This document shows positions 19,019 through 29,809 of a DNA stretch of 64,000 nt, piece after piece (positions within the stretch are counted from its first letter, which is position 1; each line of letters begins with the position of its first letter). A program made the translations under genes and the position numbers. Below the pieces are notes generated by a model, which was not told the origin of the DNA, made no database searches, and worked only from the letters and a program-made list of their open reading frames with translations. Source of the stretch: Neovahlkampfia damariscottae (taxonomy: Eukaryota; Heterolobosea; Selenaionea; Neovahlkampfiida; Neovahlkampfiidae); assembly GCA_016618085.1 (NCBI GenBank), contig JABLTG010000080.1:1-64000 (forward strand). The letters are read 5' to 3'.

Positions 19019-20042
19019 TTAAAAAAATTTTGAAAATTTGGGTTTGAATTTCAAGAGTTGTTGATGCACATTGAAATGAATGTTTGATCGACTTGGAATA
19101 GTAAACTTGGAATTCCTATTTTCTGAAAAATGGTCCAATTTGCTGTTCAATTCTTTTCCACATTGTTTAAATTCTTGGCAGATTTGGTCCATTTTATTTT
19201 GTGTTTTTAATTGGTCAATTGATTTCAAATGTTTCCAAAGTTCTTTTGGACGTGTAGCAGAACAAGAAATAATACTGAAGTAAACTTTCTTTTTTTCTTC
19301 ACCAAATAAGAAGCATTGTCAGGTCCACCAAGTTGACCCATTTTTTTTTTTTTTTAATCCTCGACCAGTCCACTTCCAAGCATCATTATCCTTGGTAACT
19401 CAAAATGTTTGGAAGTATACGTGTCACCGAGAATTTGGTATTTAAAACCATCGGAAAATATTGAATTGAGGAAAAGTGGAACATCAACTCGAAAGTCATA
19501 TGGTTGCTTTAAACTTTTTATAAGTTTCTTTCTGATTTCATTAAGAGTCTGCAAATTCAATTTGAATAAAGGAGTTGCAGAAGCGACTGTTGAAGGAAAT
19601 ACATCTCCTTTTTTTTATGACGAATCCATTTGATGGATCATAATGGTGCACATATTGTTCTTGTTTCAAATCATCAAAGATAGATTTTAAAATCTGTTTT
19701 ACTTGAGCAGTTTTTGTTCAGTTTGGATCAATTCTTGACTGTGAAGTCTTTTTTGGTTGTTTGTTGACGTTGAATTGATCTTTTGTGGAAATGTACATTG
19801 GAAATAATCTGAACAATCTGTTTCGTTTTTTCATGATCCAACAATTGATCCAATTTAAAACTCGTCTCTAACAGCCCTAAAAGTAATTCATTTCTTTCTT
19901 CATTTAAACAAGAATGTTCCTGTTCAAAAACGGAGCGAAGTGGATGATTCGTTCTTTTTTGATGGTCCCAATGAAGAAATTGAAACAAAACAATTGGTAA
20001 GTATTTTGTAATTCCTAAATGTATCATTTCTGAAAAAAGCAA
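19019..20042 (-). pseudogene. Decayed protein gene, family not recognised
   Basis: Three consecutive minus-strand frames read as one protein broken by frameshifts. An N-terminal block from the ATG at 20042 (MLFSEMIHLGITKYLPIVLF) is followed by a middle block with HHYDPSNGFVIKK and KQPYDFRVDVPLFLNSIFSD. The C-terminal block includes VYFSIISCSATRPKELWKHL. The breaks lie near 19,728, 19,610 and 19,350, two of them at homopolymer runs. Residue composition is protein-like in each block. I could not assign a family. It sits next to the second viral remnant and may be viral or host. Confidence 0.4.
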
Positions 20043-20663
20043 AAAGTAATATTTGTTGAATGCATCATAATAATTTGAATTACATAAATATAAATAATCT
20101 GGAAGCTAGAGTGAGTAGTACTGGGCTATTCTCTTTTTCAGCGACTAAATTTTGGAACCAAGACCATATAAAAATTCCAGTACAAAGTCAACCACCAATC
20201 GCAGCCAGCACCAAAGAAATTATAAAACTAACCTCTATGCGTCAATCAAATGAACAGTTCAGGAAATCAAGAAACAATAACAACCAGCGGCTGCAATTTC
20301 AACTTTCAAAATTTTGGAAATCAAACCAGTTTCGGAGAATTTATAAATTCTGGTTTTGTTTAACAATTGGAATTTGAAATAGGAAGGAAAATTTATGAAT
20401 AAGGTTTTGTTTAAAGAGATTGAACGGATGTATTTTTAATTTGATTAGTAATGGTAATTGATTTGAAAATAACTTTTTTAAAATAGAAGTTTAATGTGGT
20501 TGAAAAAATAAGTGATTTGTGCAAATATTAATTATTTTTTTGGAAATTTGAATATGGTCAAAGGACGAAATAAAATTTTTTATTGGGGGTTAATTTAGTC
20601 CAAAGAGAATATAATGCTTTTTAAAATTTGATTGGTGAAATAAATCTTGTGATGTGACAGTGA
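20043..20663. other. Noncoding or heavily decayed stretch
   Basis: About 600 bp between two gene remnants. Short frames exist, but their composition (many N, Q and K) looks like chance translation of AT-rich DNA. I see no RNA gene, repeat or promoter that I could defend. Confidence 0.4.
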
Positions 20664-20867
20664 GATTCTTGTTTTTGTTTGGACGGAGATGAAAAAAGTG
20701 AAGTCCGCATAAAAGATTTTATTGACAAAGAGGTTCAATGGTTTGGAGAAGAAACTCCAAATGGAACTGTGATATACAAATCTGAAAAAGATAAATTTTG
20801 GTTGAAAATTTCTCAAAGTTATCAATTTAAACCTCGTGAAGAACTTAATTTGGATAAAAAAACATAA
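20664..20867 (+). pseudogene. Gene fragment of unknown family
   Basis: A frame without a convincing ATG encodes about 65 residues with protein-like composition (VQWFGEETPNGTVIYKSEKD, FWLKISQSYQF). It ends 22 nt into the 3' end of the opposite-strand viral ORF. No family is recognised. It looks like a truncated gene end cut by the rearrangements around the second viral remnant. Confidence 0.3.
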
Positions 20868-21520
20868 TCGTTGGTTTTTCTACATTTAAATTTGCTGATG
20901 GATATGAAACACCAAGTGAATAAAAAGTTGTACCAGCATCATTTGTTTTTAAGGTTGAAGCACTTGAAATACAACCAACAGTGTACAATTTGGATATCGA
21001 AGCAGTAGAAATTGCTGATGTTGTATCACCAAGAACAACTATTGCACCAGCTGCAACTGAAGGTTGCATATAAATAGGTGTCCAATTTGCTGCTTGTAAA
21101 TCATTCGAACCAATAACCGCAATTTTAGTTCCACCGCCACTTTTTGTAGCAGTTCCAATAATTGCACAAGGATCAATAGCAGTTGCTGAATCGAATGTAG
21201 TTTTGATAGCCCAATTAAAACCCAAACCACCAGTTGCACCACCAAAGAAACAACTATTATTTACAATTGTATTAAATATCATTATTCCAGTTCCATTTGC
21301 ATCAATGGTAATATCATCATTGGCACCAACTGATTTGATGGAGTTGCATTGAATCTCTTCATTTACTTTTGCTTTATGAACTTCAGGTTTGTATTTTGAT
21401 GAATTGCTTGGAAAAAAGCAAAATGGAGATTAGAAATTTCTTTCACTGAAGGTAATGTAGGAAATGTCACAAATATTTTAGGAACTCCGACAGCACCGTT
21501 GGTTGTGTTAAGATCATCCA
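20845..21520 (-). pseudogene. Beta-rich viral-type protein, one frameshift
   Basis: From the ATG at 21520 the protein begins MDDLNTTNGAVGVPKIFVTF. A one-base shift near 21,410 then joins it to a long frame ending FFYPN at 20845, about 225 residues in all. The body is rich in G, S, T, A and short hydrophobic strands (GGATGGLGFNWAIKTTFDSA, AAGAIVVLGDTTSAISTAS), as in virion spikes or fibres, with no charged helices. It is head-to-head with the decayed capsid gene and touches it. The role is inferred from composition and position only. Confidence 0.4.
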
Positions 21521-22868
21521 TTGGATAAAATTATTCAAAACGAAGAATTAAAAATCAATGGTCAATCTTTTACAGTATCAACACCTTATGAATTCTCAGA
21601 AGTGTTTTGTCGTTTTGCAAATACTGTTGATGATAAAGCTAATGAATACAGTTTAACTCCGAGCCAAATGGATGAACATTTTAGTTGCAAAGCTGCAACC
21701 TTTACTGCAAAATCAGCATTTTCACAATACGGAGAACTTCAAGTTGGTGAATCTAGATATACTTTTGGAGATGTCAAATATGACAACCTTGATACTGGAG
21801 CGGACACTGGTATTTTTACAGATGCTGGAGCTGGACAAACACATACTCAAAATACATCAAAAACTTATTATATTGAGTTTACTGTTATGGGACCGATTAA
21901 AATCAGTCCGATGTATTATAGTCAATATGCTTTAGTTGGTGTCAAAAACATGCAATATAGGGCAAATTTTGCAAATCACGAAAGAATGATTTGTTTTAAA
22001 CAAGCTTTAGGTGCCAATGTTACCTTGAACAGCATTGTACCTGAATTATTAGAATTTGAATTCCATTTTGCATATTCAACACCAAAATTACTTTCAGGGT
22101 TCCAGATTCGGTTGTTTATTCTTGGAACTTCATTGAATATTATCCTCAAGACACATCACAAGATTTAACAAGTGATACTTTAGATTATAGTTTTAGATTT
22201 GATCCGTGAAATTACTGGAATTGGAGCAACTCCATTATCATTAATCCAAAACATGAGAAAAACTGATTGCAGCAAGACATATTTAAAAACTATTTCCATT
22301 TCATTCAACAATAAACAAGGTATTTTAGCAGAAGCAGATGAAAAAGATTTGTTTGAGATTGCAAAAAAGAATGACTTATTAGGTTTATCATATTCACAAA
22401 CAGTGAAATGAACTGGAGGTTTTTATTGTTTCAATTTTGGTGAAAAAATTCCATTACCAGAAACATTAGCCCCTGGAACATCATCAAAACCACTATTAAC
22501 TTTCAGAGGAACTTTTAGAAGAATTCCTGGAATTGCAGCTGTAGATGCTGATATCGTTCCAACCAAATTTAAATTAAATACTGCTTTAATTTATGATGGA
22601 ACGGTAGTTTTTGTAAAAAACAGTACAGCTCTCCAACAACTATCAGTTTTATCATCTGAAGATGTTGCTGATTCGTTGGAAGTGGATATGAAACAATCTA
22701 CCCAGATAGATACAGAGACAATAAATTTTGTGGTAATCCAGCTTTAATTTTGGGTGCTTTATCTTCAGTATTACAGGTTGCAAGAATGATCAGGAGTGTT
22801 GTTCAAAAAGGAGCTCCTATTGCAAAAATGATTGCTGATAGTGCAGAGAAAATTGGATTAGGAACGGC
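21509..22868 (+). pseudogene. Polinton-like virus major capsid protein, decayed second copy
   Basis: The reading passes through at least three frameshifts and one in-frame TGA (22,409). Blocks in order: NGQSFTVSTPYEFSEVFCRF; a beta-rich region with YYIEFTVMGPIKISPMYYSQ; SVVYSWNFIEYYPQD; KTDCSKTYLKTISISFNN; ILAEADEKDLFEIAKKNDLL; LLTFRGTFRRIPGIAAVDAD; and the C-terminus CGNPALILGALSSVLQVARM ending EKIGLGT. That C-terminus aligns residue by residue with the capsid end at 1-160 of this window. About 450 residues with alternating beta strands fit a double-jelly-roll capsid protein. The 5' end is cut where it meets the divergent beta-rich ORF. It is certainly non-functional. Confidence 0.7.
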
Positions 22869-23136
22869 TCTTTGTCATTGTTGAAAGCTGTTCAAAAATG
22901 TGATAGTTTGAGTTTTCAAAAATACATCGGATATGAACTTGAAACTAATCAGTATCAAAAATCACTCCCACTACTGAACATTTTACTAGATTCAAAGTAA
23001 GATATGCAATGTTTTTATTCTCTTTTTTAGATCTAACTGCTATGTTTGTGGAAAAGACATTTTATTCTGTGAAAAAATAAAAACAGATAATGATGATACT
23101 AAAATTCATGCAGATTGTCAAAGTCAACAATTATAG
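22869..23136 (+). pseudogene. 3' end of a zinc-binding host gene abutting the viral break
   Basis: Directly after the capsid remnant, a new frame reads SLSLLKAVQKCDSLSFQKYI and so on. Splicing a 34-nt GT-AG intron (22997-23030) continues it in frame with SNCYVCGKDILFC and HADCQSQQL, stop TAG at 23134-23136. The CxxC...HxxC arrangement suggests a small zinc module, as at the C-termini of vacuolar-sorting proteins, but I cannot assign it. No start codon is present, so this is likely the last two exons of a host gene cut by a rearrangement. Confidence 0.45.
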
Positions 23137-23416
23137 AATGAATCTTTCTTGGAATAAATTGTTTTTGTAATTTTTACTATTTTTCCCATATTTTTCACTG
23201 TTTTGTTGGAACATTCCATTTAGTCGTGGTATATATACTAAGAATATTTAATTCTTCGAAGAATGATTTGTCAAAACCATCAATATAGAAATGCGTATAT
23301 ATAATTGTCGAAAAACAGTTACCAAGTCATCAAATTCAATAATTTTATAAATAATCAACAAAATTATTTATTGTTTGATTTTTTTTTTGTTGAACTTGAT
23401 CTGAAAAGGATAACTT

Positions 23417-23701
23417 TCAACATTTTGATTTCATCTTTTCAAGAACTTCATCATAATCTACATGTTTAAATTTTTCAACAAAAAAAGTTTTCAATTCTCC
23501 ACAAGTGCAACTGTCCTTCTTCAAGGTTTCACAATGTTTTTCTGCTTCTGATGGAATTACTTCCTCTAAAACTTTTCCGTTTGGACAAGTGTGAGTGCAT
23601 TTTGAAGAAGTTCTGGTTCCTAAGTCTGGTGGTGAACAACCAAATTCATAACTGAAATGAAACAAAGCCAATAACAACAATAAAAATAAAAACTTTTTCA
23701 T
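23417..23701 (-). CDS. Small secreted cysteine-rich protein
   Basis: The ATG at 23701 gives 94 residues: a signal peptide (MKKFLFLLLLLALFHFSYEF) and a mature part with 8 Cys (GCSPPDLGTRTSSKCTHTCP; KHCETLKKDSCTCGE; KSKC at the end). The open frame extends upstream, but an ATTGG element about 35 bp before this ATG, together with the signal peptide, decides the start. The pairs of Cys suggest a disulfide-stabilised fold of the sort seen in secreted defence or signalling peptides. The family is not recognised. Confidence 0.7.
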   Translation of the reverse strand: MKKFLFLLLLLALFHFSYEFGCSPPDLGTRTSSKCTHTCPNGKVLEEVIPSEAEKHCETLKKDSCTCGELKTFFVEKFKHVDYDEVLEKMKSKC

Positions 23702-23883
23702 CAGCAACTTTCTTTTTGAAAAGGAACAACAGTGTTTCAATTGGCTTATTATTTTTTCTTTTTTCTGTATTGTGAAGAGCACTAGCAATGTAAGTAAAAA
23801 ATACTTTGGAGTTTGGTAAGACTGTTCATAGTTGTGAAATGTTTGCCACAAACTCAGACCATCAAAAATTTATTTTGATTAAT

Positions 23884-24828
23884 TTATGGACAATTGTACG
23901 GTTTAGAATGTCTACGGTCATGACCTAAATAAGTCAAATGATTAAAAACACTGAGTCTGAATCTCATTTGGTTTGAGCAAGTCGGATCCAATTTACAACA
24001 ATCACAAACTTTAAATTCTTTCGTGTTATTTTGAAACCAAATTTCTTGAGGGATATGCTTAAAACCCATTACTTCCAAAGGTAATCCTGTGACTATATCT
24101 TTTTGATTCACTACTGTAATTCTATTTTTCATATTTTCTTTTACAAATTCTTGAAATGCATTATTTCCGACTATTCAAGTTAAAACTATTTTGTGTATTA
24201 CCTCTTGGTGATCCAAAATGAAATATTTCTAAATTCTTGTAATGGAGGAAATGTAAATCAACTGAACATAAATCTGCCAATGCTGCTCCAAGTGAATGTC
24301 CTGTTAATAAAATTGGATATGTAGGAAAATATTGTCGTAATTTTCTGACTTGTGCTAAAACTTCATTTCTAACACTTTGATAGTTTTCAAGAAAACCCTA
24401 TTCAAAAAAATTAATTTTTTCTTTCCAACTTTATGAATTCTGGACTCAGGAATTTGAGGATGAGCAATGGTTTTACAAATTCTTAAATTATTTATCCAGT
24501 TTCTCAAACTCTTTATTTGAGTTCCTCTAAAAGCAACCAAAACTTGAGAAAAAAAGTGAGTTAAAAGAATTATACTCTTATTTTCAAATATACCAGTGTA
24601 TCCATATATATTTGTTTTGTTATTGTAAAATACATGATTAACTTGAACATTTGTTGTGTTGCACCAATAACAATTCCAGAGTTTTAGATAAGGAGCTTCA
24701 CAATAAGCTGAATATGCCAACATTAAATGTTTTTCAATTTTTGAAAAATTGATTTCATTTTGTTTACAACTGACAAAGTTCAGTGGCAACACTAACGTCA
24801 ACACCAAAAGAAAAATGTGATTGGCCAT
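23884..24828 (-). CDS. Secreted class 3 lipase
   Basis: Three exons (introns 24398-24429 and 24171-24201) give about 293 residues. Residues 1-21 are a signal peptide (MANHIFLLVLTLVLPLNFVS). Lipase_3 signatures follow: VLVAFRGTQIKSLRNWINNL, IHK/GFLENYQSVRNEV across the first splice, the nucleophile elbow ILLTGHSLGAALADL, FGSPR/VGNNAFQEFV across the second splice, then the catalytic Asp in VVNQKDIVTGLP. His is in NHLTYLGHD. All three catalytic residues are present. It hydrolyses acylglycerols outside the cell or in food vacuoles. The start codon sits inside a CCAATGGCCAATC element, so the 5' leader must be very short or the element is not a promoter here. Confidence 0.93.
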
Positions 24829-25257
24829 TGGTCAACATTTGAAAACGAACAATTTGTCGTTCCAGCAGTACTTGCGAAGTAGTAGAGTTTATGTATTTAT
24901 ACCAAAAATAAGAGTAAATTTTGAATTTGAAATACAAAAAGAGAATTTAAAGCTTCGGAAATTAAAAGGATAACAAAACTCCTGTTGGTCTTTGAAAATT
25001 CTTGTGTCTTCTACTTTGGCATTTTGGAGTGGTGTATCTTTTTCATGTATCAAAAACAACTCTTTTTACATCAGAAGCATTATCCATTAAAATGATTGGT
25101 TAATGGTAAAAAATTAAATTCCACTTTTTTTTGAAATCGTAGAATTATTTCTCTCAAATTCATTAAAAAGATTCCTGGGGAAATTTAACTCTAACTCAGG
25201 AAAAATGATACTCTGTTTTTAGAAAATCAAAACTTAATTCACCAATTAAAACACAGA
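24829..25257. other. Intergenic gap
   Basis: About 430 bp between divergent genes (lipase on the minus strand, zinc-finger-like protein on the plus strand). There are ATTGG at about 25,093 and CCAATT about 15 bp before the plus-strand ATG. No ORF or RNA gene is convincing. Confidence 0.4.
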
Positions 25258-26047
25258 ATGAAAGAGAAGAGAACAAATGAAGTTATTGACAAAAAATTGA
25301 ACCCTGAAACTTGTTGTATATTGGGCTGTGAGAATCCAGTTACAATAAGGAACTTTAGAAGTCTAAATGCTCATGTTGGTTACTGGAAAATCAAAAATGA
25401 TTTGCAAAACCATTATGATGAAGATCCGGAGAATTCATTCTTAAAGATCTGTGTTGACCATTATAATTTAGATCTAAAACAGTTTCCTAGAGCCAAAAGG
25501 AAAAAAAAATACAAAAGAAAAAAAGTTGCGCAAATGCAACAAACAGTCAAAGAAAACAACCAAAAAAAACCTAAGAAAATGATCAATATACCTAGGAAAG
25601 TTATTGATGATAAATTCTATTCTATTCTGTATAATCTACTGAATGAACCTTGGTAAAATGAATACTCAAATTCAATCTTATATTTTTTAACATAGTCTGA
25701 AGTATCCTTTTGAACGATCTATTACACCAACAACTATTTATACTAAATTGCAAAAAGAAGTTTTGTATCTTGAAAACAATAAAGAAAGGTATTCAAATTT
25801 TGAAAAAAAAGTATTTAATTTTATCGACAGATATGAAGTGACATTGCAAATTAACAAATACTCTTTAAAAAGAGTTTTAAAACCATACATGTTTATGAAT
25901 ACATTTCCATTGAAGCGAAATCAAGTTCAATTCATAACGCATGCAACAACAGAAAATATTTTTTGGAAACAGGATCAAGTGCTGTTCAAAGATGCTATTA
26001 TTGATGTGAAAATGTATTTCTTTCGAGCAAAGACAATCCCTACTTAA
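25258..26047 (+). CDS. Unknown protein with a possible Cys/His zinc module
   Basis: Two exons (intron 25653-25695) give about 248 residues. Near the N-terminus is CCILGCENPV (residues ~19-28), followed by H-x(n)-H and C-x-x-H pairs (NAHVGYW, QNHYDED, KICVDHY), which could bind zinc. A very basic segment follows (KRKKKYKRKKVAQ), a likely nuclear signal. The second exon is helical, with FIDRYEVTLQINKYSLKRVL. I do not recognise a family. A DNA- or RNA-binding nuclear role is plausible but inferred only from composition. CCAATT lies about 15 bp upstream of the ATG. Confidence 0.6.
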
Positions 26048-26075
26048 TACACTAAACATGTTTTGATTTTAGACG

Positions 26076-26273
26076 TTAGACTTTTCCTTTGCTTAAAAGA
26101 GAAACACGAAATTCCTGATTAAAAAATACATTTCTTTTGTTGACAAAAAAATTTCCTATTTTGGAGACTATTTCAATTTGGAGATTTTTTCTATCAAAAG
26201 GAAGAAACATTTCAATCCTTTTCTGTTGTTCTGCTATGACCAAAATAATGAGATAATGATCTACTAATTCCAT
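26076..26273 (-). CDS. Small hypothetical ORF
   Basis: The 65-codon frame from the ATG at 26273 (MELVDHYLIILVIAEQQKRI, ending FRVSLLSKGKV) has protein-like composition. It lies 70 bp downstream of the Dicer stop on the same strand. A second short frame (MINSDFSLTDPEIIEQ) lies between the two and is out of register by a base. It may be a remnant of a gene or a real small protein. Confidence 0.3.
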   Translation of the reverse strand: MELVDHYLIILVIAEQQKRIEMFLPFDRKNLQIEIVSKIGNFFVNKRNVFFNQEFRVSLLSKGKV

Positions 26274-26343
26274 CTTTGTTCAATAATTTCTGGATCTGTC
26301 AGTGAAAAATCAGAATTTATCATTGTTGTTTCTGGTTCTTTTT

Positions 26344-29145
26344 TTATTTTTTCAGATCAAATGCATTCAAGATAATTGATTTATCAACAAATTTCGCTAA
26401 CGAATCTTTGAAATTTGAAGACAAAAGAATGAATTCTTTCCTTGTCATTGATATTTTCTTTTGCTCCAATATACCAATAGTTCTCAAATATTCTATTATT
26501 TTAATCTATTTTTTTTGAAATTACCAATTCCATTTTTTGCAGCCATGCATTCAGATTCTTTTTTTGTTTTACCCACTCCAAATCCAATGTCAATCCCAAG
26601 CACTCTGAAAAAAGTGGATCAGAAAAAAAAAATCTTACTTAACAAATGCAAGAACTTTACCATTTTCAGTCGCCTTTGTTGTATAAACTGGAAGAATTCC
26701 TTCAAATGTGACTTGGACACATTCTTGCAAACTATCCAATGAGTTTTCTTTTTTTAACACTTACGTATTCTTATCAGGATTTGATGCATTTTGCACAGAA
26801 TCTAATCTTGGTTCAATCAAATATTTATGAATAAAATCACCATAAACATCAAATTCTCTCTGATCATTTTTGCAAGTATGAAGACCACCTTTGTCAATAT
26901 AAATTGCACCAATCAACGCTTCAATACAGTCAGCTGCAACTTTATTTGATCTATATTCACAACGCATATGTTGGAATATGTTTAATTTCTTTGCTGCTCC
27001 CAAAAGTGAAACGGAATTACCAATGATCTCTTGTCTCATCAATGTTAATGAACCTTCTGATGTATTTGGAAAATTGAGATACAAATAAGATCCAACAACC
27101 TATTGATAAAAAATTAAACAAAAAAGAGTTATTACTGCTTTGACTATCGCATCACCAAGAAATTCAAGTCTTTCATTATCAAATGGATATTTTTCTGTGT
27201 TTTTGTATTCCTCAAAGGTATTAGATGAATTTTTCATGCTTTGATGAGTTAAAGCTTCAAGAACTATAAATCTGAAAATGTCAAAATGAAATCCAGTTAC
27301 TTATTTTTAAACTCAAATCCTAATATCTTTTCTAATTTTAGAATATTTGATTTGTCAGCTTTGTTCACTATTTTTTGGTAAGTTAATAAAGTCAATTTAC
27401 TTTCTATTTCTTTTTCAATTGGAATTTCATAAGATTGATGTGGTTTGTTTGACATTGTTTTTACCAATTTACTCGGTTTGAACAAAAGAAATTTTTTTGT
27501 GAATTCATGTGCAACATTTAAATTTTGATCTAAAAAAATGGCTCCAATCAATGATTCTAATAAATCAGCTGATAGTTTCATTGAGTTTGGAAGTAAAAGG
27601 TTTCTTTGTGAATTCGAACAAAGAACATAATCTGTTAATTTTAATGCACGTGCAACTCTTTGTAAATTTGAATTTTGAACAATTAATACTCGAAATTTTG
27701 ACAAAATTGATTCAGTAGCATCTGTAAAATTTTCAAAAACAAAATGACTTGCAAAATATTCCAACAATGAATCACCTAAATATTCCAATGTTTGATTATC
27801 AGTTGAAACTGCTTGAAGCTCATTGGAAAATGTTGAATGTGTCAAAGCTTGTCTAATTGTCAATTTATTTTGAAATGAAACTCCAATAATAGTTTCCAAT
27901 TGATTAATCAATTTATAATGTTCTGTTGCTTCTTTAATATGTATCAAAATGTGTCCAACTGATTTTGACCAAGTGATAACATTCAAATCAAAATTTGTAA
28001 ATTGACAAAATTGAGGGAGGAGTAATACACCAACATATCTTCTGAGTTGTCGATCCAATTGAAATAATTCAACTTTAAGAATTGGTGGACTTTTTTCAGG
28101 TTCTTCTTTGAATTGATTATAATATTCTTGAATATGATAATGGACTGATGAAATACCAAGTTTTGACCATTTTTTAATTTGAATTTTGATATCAGGAAAC
28201 ATACATTTTAACAATGGTTGATTGTCATCAATTTTCATCTCTTCATTTTGAGTTATTTTTTGTTTAAAATAGCTTGTAATTGGAGTTTCTTCAATTGTTA
28301 ATTTTGGATCATTCAAAAAATCAACATATTCTGAAGTCTTAATTTTTTTTTTTTTTACCAATAAGATAAATAGAATCTGAGTAAGACATTTTGATGAATA
28401 AATTTTCCAATTTTGACGAAATATTTTCAGCAATTTTAAGTGCATTTAAAAATCTTTCATCTGTAACTTCTTTGACGTCAATGTAGTTTTTACCAAATTT
28501 TAAGAATATTTGACGTAGTTTTTTGCATGTTAAATCATTTTTTTTTAGTTCTTTTTGAATGAACTGCAAAATATTATCAAAACTGTGGAAATATTCATCA
28601 ACAACTAAATAATCTAATAGTTCTTTGTGAGTCCATAACTCAAAAATTGAGGTATTTTTAACAACTTCTTTTTGTAATATTACTTCATTATTTTCAGATT
28701 TTTTTTTATCTTTTCTTCTTATAAACTTTGGAACAGCAATAACATCCTATTGAAAAATAAAAAAAAAATGAAAAAAAGGAAACATTCAGCTGTTGGAAAT
28801 CAATATTCAAATCTAACTTTGTTTCAATAATATTTCCAATATTGGTGACTAAAAGTTCGTGCATTTTATAAAATGAAGAAAATTCTTCTTTAGTCAAATT
28901 GACTTTACATTTTGGTTCTGCAGAAAAAAATGTTTCATGACCTTTTCTGGAAAAAATTGATTTTGGAATATCTAATTTGTTTGTAGAGATAAGCATAAAT
29001 GTGCTAAATTCATAATCTTTGAATTCTTTTTTTGAATTCACCACATTTTGCTTTTTAAATAAATTTAGTAATTGTGGAAATAAACCTTCAGAGAGTTATC
29101 TAAAGAAATTTCATAAACAAAAAATTCTTTCTTTGTTTTCGCCAT
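26344..29145 (-). CDS. Dicer-like RNase III without helicase (platform-PAZ-RNase IIIa-RNase IIIb-dsRBD)
   Basis: Nine exons joined by GT-AG introns of 28-37 nt (for example 29051-29085, 28747-28783, 28331-28358, 27272-27300, 26732-26764, 26493-26524) give about 845 residues. The N-terminal platform carries KCKVNLTKEEFSSFYKMHEL. PAZ ends IDDNQPLLKC and VGVLLLPQFCQF, typical of Dicer. RNase IIIa: TLEYLGDSLLEYF and ADLLESLIGAIF. RNase IIIb: ERLEFLGDAIVKA and AADCIEALIGAIY. All four acidic positions of each site are present. A dsRNA-binding domain closes the protein (LQECVQVTFEG, GFGVGKTKKESECMAAKN). No DExD/H helicase or DUF283 is encoded; the ATG at 29145 directly precedes the platform and has CCAATCA about 40 bp upstream. 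It makes small RNAs. Confidence 0.93.
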
Positions 29146-29204
29146 CTTGTCGACCTACAGAAAAAAACAGTTATGTTTTGATTGGACACCAAATACAGAT
29201 TTTT

Positions 29205-29726
29205 TTAAAAGAAATTTTCTTTATTTTTCATTGTAAATTGTGATTTTATATTATCTAAAATTTGAATTTGATTTCCAAATTTCAAACTTTTGTTTTGAAT
29301 TGATGATATCAAGTGTTCTCTTTTTTTTTGAATTTGCACTTTTTGTTGTTGATAACTTTCATCTTCATTTAGATCAATTTGTTTTAAATTTAATGGATTT
29401 ACACCCATTTTTTGAAGATTTTGAAAGTAAATATCCTTTTGGTGCTCAACCAAAGCCAATTTAGCTGATAATTCTTTAATTTTGATTTCATTTTCTTTTG
29501 TCAGTTCTTCAATGTACATTTGATGTTCAAATTCTAAATCTTTCAATTCTTCTTCTTTCTTTTTTATTTCAAGTTCTTTTGTTACAAGTGATTCTTTTAA
29601 TATATTATTTTCCAACAAAATCTGTTGATGTTGTTCGTCTGTGTCATCTTTTTTCTTTGATTTGATGTTTTTTGTTTTTGTGTGATTGCTCTTTATCTTT
29701 TTTGTGGTTGTTTGTGCACTGTTCAT
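29205..29726 (-). CDS. Coiled-coil protein, unknown
   Basis: From the ATG at 29726, 173 residues. The first 35 are basic (KKIKSNHTKTKNIKSKKKDD). Then comes a long coiled coil (about 40-115), including LENNILKESLVTKELEIKKK, KEEELKDLEFEHQMYIEEL and LAKLALVEHQKDIYFQNLQK. After it, MGVNPLNLKQIDL interrupts before a final helix. The piece KDIYFQNLQ weakly recalls the C-terminal dimer region of EB1-type microtubule proteins, but I would not assign it. It is probably a cytoskeletal or scaffold protein. Confidence 0.6.
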   Translation of the reverse strand: MNSAQTTTKKIKSNHTKTKNIKSKKKDDTDEQHQQILLENNILKESLVTKELEIKKKEEELKDLEFEHQMYIEELTKENEIKIKELSAKLALVEHQKDIYFQNLQKMGVNPLNLKQIDLNEDESYQQQKVQIQKKREHLISSIQNKSLKFGNQIQILDNIKSQFTMKNKENFF

Positions 29727-29809
29727 CAAAATCCCGCCAAAATTATTGTAACAAATCAAATCGATTCTTTGTTTTAACCAATCATCAACAAATTTAAGTC
29801 AAATTTAAA

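Noticed and set aside
20060-20377. 105-codon plus-strand ORF
   Set aside because: Rich in Asn and Gln with no structural pattern, no promoter element and a weak start. It is likely chance.
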